64,000 nucleotides of DNA, from NCBI GenBank assembly GCA_019054805.1, contig JAHQIY010000009.1, forward strand, positions 3,658,001-3,722,000, given 5' to 3'. Made by a program: the position numbers and the translations under genes. A model generated the notes under the pieces. That model searched no databases, was not told the origin of the DNA, and saw only the letters and a program-made list of their open reading frames with translations. The stretch comes from Brachionus manjavacas. Taxonomy: Eukaryota > Rotifera > Eurotatoria > Ploima > Brachionidae. Positions 42,433 to 53,051 of this stretch are shown piece after piece (positions within the stretch are counted from its first letter, which is position 1; each line of letters starts with the position of its first letter).

Positions 42433-43236
42433 TCTTGGTAGCAGCGATAAGTAAAAATGTCCACAATGAGTTTCTTTTCATTGCCAATACCCATGGAATA
42501 TTGCGAAAGTTTGCCCGTTCAGGCACTTGTTCACATGGTAAAAGCTCAGAACCACTTGGAAACCTCGTCAAGAATACAGTTGCTGAGTGTATTCTTGTAC
42601 ATTGTCACCTGAAAGTTTACATTCCAATTGTTTAATATCACAGGTATCGAAAATTAAGTTTGATTTGCTTTTCAAGGTAACTCTTTTAACAGTACACACA
42701 AATCCATAACTCATTACAGGTCTAAGCCACTTGAATATTTCTTTAGGAGTACCATCAAATATACAATCATCATTCTCACAGGACATTTTTGATCCTTCAC
42801 ATGTCCTTGAACTTACCATATTTTCAAATTCTTTCTTACCAATTTCCTCCTTATGAATGCTTTTTGATGAGCTTCTTGAACCAAACAGGTCTCTTTCCAT
42901 AACAGACTTTCTGTATGGTCTGATATAGATTGGGGTGTATTCTGTTAGCTTAATGATATGCTTGTCGACATTAGATTTTTTAAGATCTCTTACTTCTGCT
43001 GCGAATCTATCTTTAATAGCATCAATAGCTTGCCTGAAGTGGTTGAGGTCATTATCTTTTAGGTCCTCTTGTGGTTTAATAACCAATTTAGTTTTGATTT
43101 TTCTAGAGGCCATTCTTCCTCGGACAGTTCAAAATCATCAGCGAATTTGATACTACACGCTTCTTCCGTGAGCAGTGTTTCCATTTCGTCTTCATCCGAG
43201 TTCATCAAGATTATATCGCTCGGAAATTTTATCAAT
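42433..43236. mobile_element. Leader joined to inverted 3' part of the retrotransposon
   Basis: 42433-42563 is leader sequence reading plus. At 42564 it is joined to an inverted copy of 44399-45071, seen as the minus-strand frame 42568-43113. The last 57 leader bases (ending AGAACCACTTGGAAACC) recur at 43238-43294 before gag. This is the inner end of the left arm. Confidence 0.75.
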
Positions 43237-43237
43237 T

Positions 43238-44009
43238 TTGTTTGCCCGTTCAGGCACTTGTTCACATGGTAAAAGCTCAGAACCACTTGGAAACCGATTT
43301 TCACTACCTTCAGGAATATGGAACATTAGTAAATGGCTCAGAAGTAGAACAAGCTGATTGGTTGGAGAAAATAACGCTACTAAAGCTCCTAAGAAACTTT
43401 TAACTAGTCTTCTGACCCAAAGAGCGGTACTTGTAGCAAAGAAAAAGGAACAACCAGATGCAAGCGATCAAAATAAATCGACACCCCAATCAAGCTTATC
43501 AATTAAGATCCGAATTAAAGGCAATCAAATTGGACGCGAATTATGAGGAAAATGTTCTGAAATTCCAGCAAATTGCCAACAAAATCGAAAAAATAGATGA
43601 GTTCGAGTTGGTATGGATGTTTTTTGACGCGGTTGACCCCCGCGTTAGAGCTGAGTTGGAAAGCAAAAATGTCAAGACACTTGACGATGCTATAACTCAA
43701 GCTAGGATATTCAGTAGGAGTACGTGGAGTGTTAATAAGCCAGTACCCGTTTATTATTCAAGAAACAATTATAAGAAGCGCTTAAAATCATTCTATAACT
43801 TAAGAGAGAAAGAAGTTGATAGAGGAAAAAACTTAAATAATAAAACAGATGATAGAGGTAAAATCCCTGTCTGTTACAGATGTAAAAAACCAGGTCACAT
43901 TAAAGCAGATTGCAAAGTGAAATTGTTTAGCGGCGAGAACAATAACAAATCAAATTATGGAAGGAATCAGAACAAAGGAAAATGGAGCAACCCGAAGAAA
44001 TCATACTAA
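43238..44009 (+). pseudogene. Retrotransposon gag with zinc knuckle, frameshifted
   Basis: The main frame 43458-44009 (183 residues) includes EFELVWMFFDAVDPRVRAEL and a nucleocapsid zinc knuckle CYRCKKPGHIKADC followed by a basic Asn/Lys-rich tail. An upstream frame from 43358 overlaps it, and the sequence before that lies in yet another frame, so gag is broken by frameshifts. Gag packages the element's RNA. It lies in the unpaired centre of the palindrome and therefore exists in one copy. Confidence 0.78.
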
Positions 44010-44018
44010 GCAGAAGAA

Positions 44019-44576
44019 ATGGAAGAACCAGAGTCAAACAATCGTAATCGTGATACTGAATACGTATACGTTTGCACAACAGGTAACTTACTGAGAATAA
44101 ATGGTCTTGTAGACGGTAAACCAGTTAAGTTCGCTATCGACAGCGGATGCACAAGCTCTATTATTTCAAGTAAAACTGTTAATAATTTTGGATTAAGAAT
44201 TTTACCATCCAGTTCGAAAATTAAAACAGCTGATAATACAATAAGCATGGTAGTCGGCAAAACAGAAAAAATAAAACTGGACATTCAGGGTCATGTATGC
44301 TTAATGGAGTTTTTGATAATAGGCCACGAGGATAACGATGGACTTTTAGGTCTCGATTGGTTTATGCAAACAGGTGCTAGTCTTAATCCTAGTCAAAAAT
44401 TGATAAAATTTCCGAGCGATATAATCTTGATGAACTCGGATGAAGACGAAATGGAAACACTGCTCACGGAAGAAGCGTGTAGTATCAAATTCGCTGATGA
44501 TTTTGAACTGTCCGAGGAAGAATGGCCTCTAGAAAAATCAAAACTAAATTGGTTATTAAACCACAAGAGGACCTAA
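44019..44576 (+). pseudogene. Retropepsin-like protease of the nested retrotransposon
   Basis: The frame has PVKFAIDSGCTSSIIS, with DSG in place of DTG at the active site, and DNDGLLGLDWFMQTGA, the usual retropepsin C-terminal motif. The acidic tail after it (MNSDEDEMETLLTEEA) is the start of a spacer. The 3' part is in the right arm and is repeated inverted at 43059-43236. Confidence 0.78.
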
Positions 44577-45067
44577 AAGATAATGACCTCAACCACTTCA
44601 GGCAAGCTATTGATGCTATTAAAGATAGATTCGCAGCAGAAGTAAGAGATCTTAAAAAATCTAATGTCGACAAGCATATCATTAAGCTAACAGAATACAC
44701 CCCAATCTATATCAGACCATACAGAAAGTCTGTTATGGAAAGAGACCTGTTTGGTTCAAGAAGCTCATCAAAAAGCATTCATAAGGAGGAAATTGGTAAG
44801 AAAGAATTTGAAAATATGGTAAGTTCAAGGACATGTGAAGGATCAAAAATGTCCTGTGAGAATGATGATTGTATATTTGATGGTACTCCTAAAGAAATAT
44901 TCAAGTGGCTTAGACCTGTAATGAGTTATGGATTTGTGTGTACTGTTAAAAGAGTTACCTTGAAAAGCAAATCAAACTTAATTTTCGATACCTGTGATAT
45001 TAAACAATTGGAATGTAAACTTTCAGGTGACAATGTACAAGAATACACTCAGCAACTGTATTCTTGA
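44522..45067 (+). pseudogene. pol-start fragment fused to an unassigned ORF
   Basis: The 181-residue frame begins with KHIIKLTEYTPIYIRPYRKS, the segment that precedes reverse transcriptase in gypsy-type pol. It then passes without a stop into a Cys-containing stretch (SCENDDCIFDG...WLRPVMSYGFVC) that I cannot assign; it could be the 3' or envelope-like ORF of the element. The catalytic reverse transcriptase, RNase H and integrase are deleted. The inverse copy is 42568-43113. Confidence 0.6.
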
Positions 45068-45202
45068 CGAGGTTTCCAAGTGGTTCTGAGCTTTTACCAT
45101 GTGAACAAGTGCCTGAACGGGCAAACTTTCGCAATATTCCATGGGTATTGGCAATGAAAAGAAACTCATTGTGGACATTTTTACTTATCGCTGCTACCAA
45201 GA

Positions 45203-45528
45203 TGTAAGGCGGGTTAATGAATGATAAAACAAGTATACTTTTGAATAGTTTATTAAATAATTGTTGAGCTCTAACAATTTATATAATTAGTAAAATCCCT
45301 AAAAATATCTCTCTAAGCACTGAGAATGGAATCATTATTTATACCCATGAGTTCGTGTCAAGAACACGGGCTTATAATTAAGACAAGATGTGAGCTATTA
45401 TATAAATGTTTATATCAGCATCTAGAAGCGTCTATCTTATGAGATACGTGACAATTGTATTAATTCTTTCTTATCATTGCGCATCAGTTGAGAAGCTGAT
45501 GATGAAGTGATACGTAGGGTGTATTACA
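45203..45528 (-). repeat. LTR of nested retrotransposon, right-arm copy
   Basis: Inverse of 42107-42432. The adjoining leader (45072-45202) is also inverted. Confidence 0.75.
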
Positions 45529-45635
45529 AATTTTTTTGCCCATCTTTTTCAATGCAATTTCGATATAACGAGTTTCGATATAACGAGCAACGAAATTTTC
45601 GCCCAACTTGCTCGTTATATCGAGGATTGACTGTA

Positions 45636-46254
45636 CATATATTTTAGTGATTTGACCAGTCGCCATTTTTCTCAATTACAATTTCAATTACCCAATTTAT
45701 CAAAATTAATATTTTAAAAAGCCAAAAACTTTAATTTAAATTTCAACCTTTTTCAGATGATTTACTTTTGTACTTTTGAAAATTTTGTTTTTGTTGACGA
45801 AACAACAATGCGCCTTTCACAGAGACCAACTTATCATCTAAGGTATCGCTCAAAATATCCAAATGCTTTACCGAGTACGTCCAAATATGAAGGAAAGCTT
45901 AATATTTGGGCTGGTATTTCTCATAAAGGGGCTACAAATATTGGAGTTTGAATTTTTTCTACTTTGTATTGTTTGATATTCAAGGAAAACATGAATTTAG
46001 TGTTATACAGGAAAATAATGTCAGATTATTTGTTACCATTTGGTGCAAGTAAATTCGATTCGGAATTTCAGTTGCATCAAGACAATGATCCTAAACACAG
46101 TAGTTTATTATGCAGATCATTTTTAGATATAAACAAAACTAAATGGGTAAAATAATAAGCAAATATAAAATATAAAAATATTAATTTTGATAAATTAGGT
46201 AATTGAAATTGTAATTGAGAAAAATGGCGACTGGTCAAATCACTAAAATATATG
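45636..46254 (+). mobile_element. Tc1-like element, right-arm copy
   Basis: Inverse of 41381-41999, with transposase frames 45757-45951 and 45964-46155 in the same register but separated by a TGA. Ends CATATATTTTAGTGATTTGA at the left and its inverse at the right. Confidence 0.85.
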
Positions 46255-46359
46255 TATCTAATAATTTCAATATTAAAAAAACTTAATTTAAATTTTTCTT
46301 TTTTTTAACTTTTTTTCCCTTTTTTTTTACTATTTTTCACTAAAATCAATAAAAATTTA

Positions 46360-47647
46360 GGTAGCGTTTATTTTCACAAATTTTATGGATAAATAAACAA
46401 AAATTGATACACACAAAAAGTGGATGTGGATTTGAAATTTTTTTATTTATTTAGACACATGTTATATTAAAAAATAAAAAAAAATAAGATTAACAAATTT
46501 AGATTAATTAATTAGAGTTACAATTAGCACAAAGCCATTTTTTAATCTTAGGAGCATAAGCTTTTTTAACACATTTTAAATGAAAATAATTATTACAAGA
46601 ACTACAAACGATAAACTTAGAGTCGCAAGATAAAGAACAAGAGTTGCAAGAATTTAATTGACCATGTGATCTTAATGCTGATAATGTATTTTGCAACATT
46701 AAGAGAGCATCACTAGTGAAGAAACTTGAAACTAAAGAAGATATTTCATTATTTTCATTCACAAAAGCACAACTAAGTACACTAGGATTAATTTTCGAAG
46801 GTATTACTTGTATATGCTCTTCATCGACGACACGCTCTTTTGAAATGAAACTATCTACACTTGGCTTGAATTCATCGAGTAGAATTTGAGTAAAAAATTC
46901 TTTTAACTCGCTGTCGTCATTTAATTTGATTGATTTTGACCGTTGTGTTGTAATTGTGTTTGCTTTGGCTTTTCGTTTACGTTCCTTCAAAGTAGGAGCT
47001 CCTCGTTTTGGCACATCTTTTGCTAATTCAATCGATGCTAAACTTATTTTTTCGACATTTTCATCTAAAATCTCCGTTTCTATATCGACTGATTTAGGTT
47101 CATCAATTGAAATTGGCTCATCGATCGATTTGTCATCATTGATCTCGATCGCATTATAAGTTGAAATATCATCTGGAGTAACTTTATCTTCGACATTTGA
47201 GCTTTCAATCGGCTTGAGTGTAAAGTTGATGTTTTTTTCCCACATTTCTTTAATCATTAAGAGCTGTTCCATGCGATCATGAAAAACGTCCTCTGAATCT
47301 CCAGACACAAGTTGAGCAATTTCATTCATTATCCGTTTACATTCATTGAATCGTGAATTCGAATCAGATTTGGATGACTTTGGTTTATTGGGATTAGGCT
47401 TTGAGACAATACTATTTATATTGACATATGATAAACACTCGACTTGATCATCCAATACTTGAAGTTGTGCGTTATCAAATTTTCGATTTAACCATCGTTG
47501 ATGAACCATATCTCGCGTAATTATGGTTAAATTGTGATGTTTGCGTATATATAAAATATGACGACATGGGAATAAACTACAAGTAAAATCGAAACAGTTG
47601 CACGATGGCTTATCACTATTATAATCAGATACGATCGAACTGTTTTT
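46360..47647 (-). pseudogene. MULE remnant, right-arm copy (C-terminal third)
   Basis: The 333-residue frame 46508-47509 equals the last third of the 897-residue transposase, from MVHQRWLNRKF to the PHD-like end. Upstream sequence to 47647 includes the SWIM region. About 1.8 kb of the MULE 5' part is absent. At the break (47648-47667) sits a short stretch equal to the MULE insertion site, AAATCAATAAAAATTTA. Confidence 0.88.
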
Positions 47648-47980
47648 TTAAAATCAATAAAAATTTACGAAAATTTGGGAAAAAAAATACAATTTTTTTT
47701 TTTTAATTTTTTTAATAATTTTGAAAAACAACTAAAAAAAGTGAAAAAATTGCAAAAATTTTGATTTTTTTGGCCCTTTTGGTTTTTACGAAATTTTACG
47801 GAAAATCCGTTAAATTCTGGTAAATTTACGGGAATTCAGTTAAATTAAATGTTTTTCACTTTTTTTTCACTTTGCGATTTTACGTAAAATTACCGGAATT
47901 CCCGTAAATTTACTAACAATTTTGGTAAATTCGCGTAAATTTTGGTAAAATCACTGGAACAAATCAGTACTGTAATTAAA

Positions 47981-48261
47981 CAGACTTGTTTTTAAGTCAC
48001 AGTTTTAAGTCTTAGTAAGAAAAATTTAAGTCATAGTTATGACTTGACTTAATTTTTTTTTTTAGTCAAAGCCAATGTCTTACAAATTATTTTTTATTTT
48101 TTTAGTGAAGTTTAGTCGAGTCAACTAATTTTCTGATTTTAAAACTTAACTTTTTTTGGATTAAAAAAAAAAATCATTTAATCAATTTATTTTTTAGTTT
48201 TAAAATAAGAAAATTAGTTGACTTGACTTGACTTAAGACTTGTGAATTAAAAACAAGTCTG
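47981..48261. mobile_element. CAGACTTG MITE, copy C
   Basis: CAGACTTGTTTTTAAGTCAC at the left and AAACAAGTCTG at the right, flanked by TAATTAAA (47973-47980) and TAATTAAG (48262-48269), 7 of 8 matching. It has inserted directly beside the right end of the palindrome. Confidence 0.82.
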
Positions 48262-48407
48262 TAATTAAGCAACCGGGGCCTTCCATATATTTTACGTCAA
48301 AGTAAAGACATTTTTCGTTATCCGCATGATAACAAAACCGGAGGTGACCAGTTTGATAACAAAATATGTTATCAGCTGATAACATAAGCGGGTAGTCCCA
48401 AAATCAA

Positions 48408-49680
48408 TTGTTATCCTTGAGTATAAGATCGCTGAAGATGTATTATTAACAGTCCAAGTCACAAATGAAGTATATGAACTTACATAGTCATCTTCTATGT
48501 TAATGACTCAGTACACTTTATTTCTAACTTTTGTTAATAACTTATTTAAAAATCAAGCTAAAATGTTGAGCTAGTTTTTAAAAAACTATTAAAATAAAAT
48601 AATTTTGTTCAAAATTTTAAAAAATTAATTTTTTAATTTTTGATTTCAAAAAATTATAAAATTTTACAAATTCTTTATTCATTGAGAAACAAGGATAAAC
48701 TAATTGAACCAAAAGCTAATAAGAAATATGGTGAAAGCACATTTACCTTCTTTTTCTGTAAATTTATAAATTCTTTATTGATTAATCATTTTAAAAAAAA
48801 AGTTTTTTAAAAGACATAAAAATTTGTGTTTCAAAATATTTAGAAAAAATTGTAGAAAAAGCTATTGCTGGATTTAATATTTTCAATATTCATATCAAAT
48901 ATTTTTACTGCTTTTATAAATAATTTTTGTATTTTATTTTATTTTGAAATGTTTTTAATTTTTATCTTTTTATCAATGATAATTGTAAATCTTAAACAAA
49001 TTCGAATAATTTTTTTAAATTATTTTTTAGGTTTTACCTGCTTTAGTTTTTTGGAAATTTAATAAATAGATAAAAAATTCTGTATCAATTTCAGATTCTT
49101 CATCACTATGGTCCTTTGCGGTCATACATATTTCGTTAATTGTTATTTCATCACCAAAAGTTTCCAAAATTAAATTGAAAATTAAGAAATTATTTTTTTG
49201 CAAAACTTAACAGTTTATGTTTAACTTTTTAAACTTATAGGTGTGTAATTAAAATTTTTTTTAATCCCTTGAGACTTTACAAAAATTAATTCAAAAGCAA
49301 ACTGTAGTTTTTGATCAAGGTAAATTAAAAATGTTATAAATATTTAATAAATTATTTTGAGTTAGCCCCGATATAATTTACAGTGTTTTACAGTAAGATA
49401 AATTTTTCTAGAACCAGACAGACAAAAAATTTAAAATACTTTAATTTTTTTTTAGGTTTGATTAATATATAGAGGAAATAAAAGATTTAATTTTTAGTAA
49501 ATAATGTTGCAATTTTTTTTAAATTTCGTATTTTTTACTTTTTCAAAAAGGAAATATTTTTATTCAATATGGTGGTAGTATTAGTAGTAGTAAGTTTGCT
49601 AAAAAAACCAGCTATTTAATCCATCTTTAAAGCATTCTAATCCTTTGATGCCATTTTGCATGCCATTATTGTTTTAAGAC
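48408..49680. other. AT-rich intergenic DNA
   Basis: No gene or repeat boundary that I can support. The hydrophobic frame at 48865-49062 is low-complexity Phe/Ile/Leu sequence from AT-rich DNA. Confidence 0.45.
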
Positions 49681-49694
49681 AGAGTTTGATGATG

Positions 49695-49930
49695 CTGATC
49701 ACGAATATGAAGTCAGATGGAGGAAGGTGTCAAGGGGGACATGGTGACCACATTTTGTTTTTTTTTTTAAACTTTTTTGAATTTAAAGGGGGAAAATGAC
49801 TACTGGAGGGTAAATGAGGGTGCTGATCACGAATATAAGGTCAGTTAGGGGGGTGTCAAGGGGGTATGATGACCAAGTTTTGGCATATTATAAAATTTTA
49901 AATTTAAAGAGGGAAAATAGCTAATGGTGG
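49695..49930. repeat. Two-unit imperfect tandem repeat
   Basis: Units of about 120 bases start at 49697 and 49822 with GCTGATCACGAATAT, continue through GGTGTCAAGGGGG and GATGACCAA/GGTGACCAC, and end in AATTTAAAG.GGGAAAAT. The G-rich plus strand is unusual here. No coding sense is visible. Confidence 0.65.
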
Positions 49931-50250
49931 TCCCATGTCTTAACTCATTCTCTTAAACTAATATTAAAAGAATACAGGTAATGCAAAACTTTTCTTTTTT
50001 TAAAGCCAAGAAATTCTGCCGTTCCAAGTATTAGTTATTGTGGCGGGCAAATTTCCTTTTTTTCCAAAAGCCCAAGTCCATACCAAAAAAGAGATTAAAG
50101 TATTCGACTTGGACTTGAATAGAGACTCGTGATTTCTAACCTTTTTCCTAAAACTTCAAATATTTAATTTTAATTTATTTTATTTTCTTCTTAATTTAAT
50201 TTAATTTTACTCTGAAGGAGTTTAACTGGGTACCGAAAAAGAATAAATAA
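49931..50250 (+). mobile_element. LINE fragments with tail motif
   Basis: CCCATGTCTTAACTCATTCTC at 49931 on matches the LINE C-terminal segment at 25555. At 50211-50235 a decayed tail motif, TCTGAAGGAGTTTAACTGGG, is followed by AAATAAATAAAA. The part between is mixed sequence. Confidence 0.5.
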
Positions 50251-51129
50251 AATAATCAAATGAGATATATGTTAGGGCAGGACTGGGTCATTCTATTCGA
50301 ATGGTTTTCAAACGGCCATCAATTAATGAACTGACAAAAAAGACTAAATCTACTTGCAAAAAAACTACATTTGATGACAAATGAATTAATACTTTTTGAT
50401 TGACTAGTTACCGTAAACTCTTGGCTACTACTCTTGGAACTGTGTCAAAATTTGGGTTTATTCTATACGGAACATTCACCCAATGCATCAAATAAGGATT
50501 GCCTTAAGAGAGAGGCCGAAGTAGAGACTGAATCGTGTGCATCATAAGCAAGCAAGCTTTCAAGGAAAGATGAAGATTTGGAGAAAAAACATTTACTTTG
50601 TTTACGGCGTAAAAGAAGATCAGATCGTTCAAGAAAGGTGTTTTAAATATTCATCATTAACTAAAATTTTTATGATTTTTTTTTTAAATTTGTATTATAG
50701 AACTCATTTAAAATGAAACTTGAGTGATCATTTAATTTAATTCAGAGCTCATTTTTAATTTTTTCAGAGCACTTAATTTTCAGAACACAAGTGAAATCAT
50801 TTAGAGCACTATTAAATTTATCCCTATTAAAAAGAAGTCCCTGTTTCTGAACATATGACAAATCCCTTAATGGGTAAACGAAAAATATCTCAATTTCTAT
50901 AAGAAATTAGCAACACTATCGTTTTCCATTTCCATTCCTGATTCACGTGGATCAGAATTAACAAGTCAATGCAAAATTTCGAGTGCGCTTTTTCTTGAAC
51001 CATATTTTTTATTTCTTTATTATTGTTATTAAAACTTTTGTTTATATATAATTGTGTCTATTACTTTTAAATATCTTTCTAATAATTCAAAGGCAGAGGC
51101 CCATGGAGTTAAATAAATAAACAATTGTA

Positions 51130-51490
51130 AAATATTTTACATCACGAGGCTTTAAATAAACTTTAACTACTATCATTAATTTTTCATACAATATTTTCTT
51201 TTATATTTTAACATATTTTACTTTAAATAATTATTTTATTTTTTCTTGATTTTTATTTTTTATTTCTTTTAAAACAGAATGAGCTATATCTCGACACAGA
51301 TAAACATATAAATAATAAAATACATTTTCAGCAAAAAAAATATTTTGCAAGCTTACGGATCAAAGATGACAAAATAGTAAAAACCAATGTAAAGCATTAC
51401 CATGAACCATTAACAGACTCAGAGATAATTATACTCAAACTTCACAAAAACTTAAGCAAGAAGTAACAATTAACATAACAAAATCGATAC
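51130..51490 (+). repeat. LINE 3' repeat with intact foldback-insertion site
   Basis: Matches 25660-25815 joined to 26438-26670, with no foldback element between. The site AATGAGCTATATCTCGACAC (51279-51298) carries GCTATATC once, which proves the duplication at the occupied copy. Confidence 0.85.
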
Positions 51491-51633
51491 ATCAATGTTA
51501 CAACCAGATTTCAAATTTCAAAAAAATTTTCCTTTTTGGAAAAAATAAATAAAATAAAAAATGAAAAAATATTGCAGCTATTTTTACACAAAATTAAATC
51601 TTTTATTTTCTCTTTAAATTAATCTAATCTGTT

Positions 51634-51925
51634 GTAGTTCTCTCAATAACTACATCACCGACTCTATACATCTAAAGTTTCTTTAGTTTCACAGTGCAAT
51701 ACTATGATCTCATGCGATTAGCAAGTCGTTAGTATTTAACACTGTGCAAAATATTAGACATGTGCGATTAGAAGAAAAACTTTAAAAATTATTTTTCTTT
51801 TCTTTTCTCCATTTTTCTTTATTATTTGTTCAGACTAGAAGTGGCCATTTATTAATAAAGTAATTATTATTATTTAATTTTCTTTTATTATCTACGTTAT
51901 AACCACGAACCACCAGATCCTAACA
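51634..51925 (+). repeat. Possible solo LTR
   Basis: Starts TGTAGTT-CTCTCAAT-AACTACA, a palindromic opening like the other LTRs here, and holds AATAAAG near 51855. It ends near CAGATCCTAACA. No target duplication or partner is found, so the call is tentative. Confidence 0.3.
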
Positions 51926-52807
51926 GATCCGGAAGAAAGAAGAATAAAAATTTTGTTTAATTTTTTGACTGTTTGTTCCGAGAAAAAAATATTTTATTTT
52001 AAAAAAGGAGAACTTTTTATCTTTAATATTAATTAAATTTTTGTTAAATTTCACCACGCCCCAAAGAAGCTCATCAGAAAAGGACAAATGACCGAATAAA
52101 AAGATAAAATCCATCGTGCAAATGCAAACGTTCAAATGTTTTTTAAAATCTCAAAGATTAAAAATTATAGAATTGTAATAAATTTAATTTTTAATAAAAA
52201 TAATTATGGAACTGCTTTTAAGTAATACATTAAATTCTAAATCGATCGATTTGATTTTTTTATTAATATAATTAGAAGTCAATTTTTTATATTCCTAAAT
52301 TAAATTATTTTTTGTTTAAATTAAAATCGTAATAATAATTTGCTCAAATTATCAATTTCATAAACAACACTACTTTTTATGAAATTCATTTCATTTCACC
52401 TACATTAGCTTATTCATTAGGATCTAAATAGGTGTTAATAAATTAGTGAAAAAAATTAAAAATAATCATTTTTGAAAAGAATAAATTTTTTACCCTTTTA
52501 CAGAACAGGCTTAAAAAAGACTAATAAATTATTAATTCACGATAAGTAAAAGCATCTCAGTGCTAACAAGTGTCGAAACAAATTTTAAAAAATTTGCACT
52601 CTTATCAAATTAAGAATTGTTCTACTCTTAAAATTTACAGAAACTGAACTAAAAAAAATTGTACCCATAAATAACTTATGAAATTATCTTTTTTTAGCGA
52701 GAAATTTATCATTCTAACTTTGAGAGCCAATTCGCACTATTTAAAGCAAGAAAAAAATTAAACACTCGACATTTTTGACTAAGAAAAAATTCGGTAAATT
52801 CAGAAAA

Positions 52808-52966
52808 ATGGACACACAAGAGGCAAAACACACAGAGCCCGTAGCAGAAACCATCAATTTGGAGCTAATTTTAGTCAGCGCAGTGATCGAATTCGATCCT
52901 CAATTTGACAATTTCAATGATTTTTCTAAATTTAAAAATTTATTTTATGACTACTTGATTGAATAA
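52808..52966 (+). CDS. Small ORF upstream of the F-box gene
   Basis: A 52-residue frame from ATG 52808, acidic and rich in Phe/Asp (SAVIEFDPQFDNFNDF), with base composition closer to coding than the flanks. It ends 85 bases before the F-box ATG. It may be an upstream ORF, an alternative first exon, or the first cistron of a trans-spliced pair. I do not recognise it. Confidence 0.35.
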   Translation: MDTQEAKHTEPVAETINLELILVSAVIEFDPQFDNFNDFSKFKNLFYDYLIE

Positions 52967-53051
52967 ACAAACAAAATATTTTGTAAATAAATTTTTATTT
53001 TGTGTTTATTTTTTTTTATTTTTTTTTAAAAGTAATAAAACCAGACCGAGC

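Larger units (their letters stand above)
37871..47970. mobile_element. ~10.1 kb palindromic (foldback) composite element
   Basis: Left arm 37871-43236 is the inverse of right arm 44399-47970, with an unpaired centre of about 1.16 kb. For most paired positions the coordinates sum to 87635, placing the axis near 43817. The ends read TA-CAGTACTGATTTGTTCC on both sides, so the palindrome is itself bounded by TA. The arms differ by several substitutions, a ~21-bp indel and a ~1.8 kb deletion in the right arm. Nested inside are a MULE, a Tc1-like element, a pogo-type end and an LTR retrotransposon. Confidence 0.85.
37685..48399. mobile_element. Outer DNA transposon hosting the whole nested cluster
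   Basis: AAAATCAA at 37677-37684 and 48400-48407 is an 8-bp target duplication. The inverted ends are GGCACTACCCGGTTATGTTATC-like (left) and GGGACTACCCGCTTATGTTATC-like (right), with internal partners GTTATCATGCGGATAAC (left) and its inverse at 48319-48335. The element's own sequence is only about 184 bases on the left and 138 on the right; everything between is later insertions. The 8-bp duplication suggests hAT or a relative, but the family is unassigned. Confidence 0.85.

Noticed and set aside
37871..47970. Palindrome as a pure assembly artefact
   Set aside because: Not excluded, but arm differences (substitutions, indels, a 1.8 kb deletion with a structured junction) make simple collapse or duplication of one sequence unlikely; kept as a finding with that caveat.
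48865..49062. 65-residue hydrophobic frame
   Set aside because: Low-complexity Phe/Ile/Leu from AT-rich DNA, no domain.
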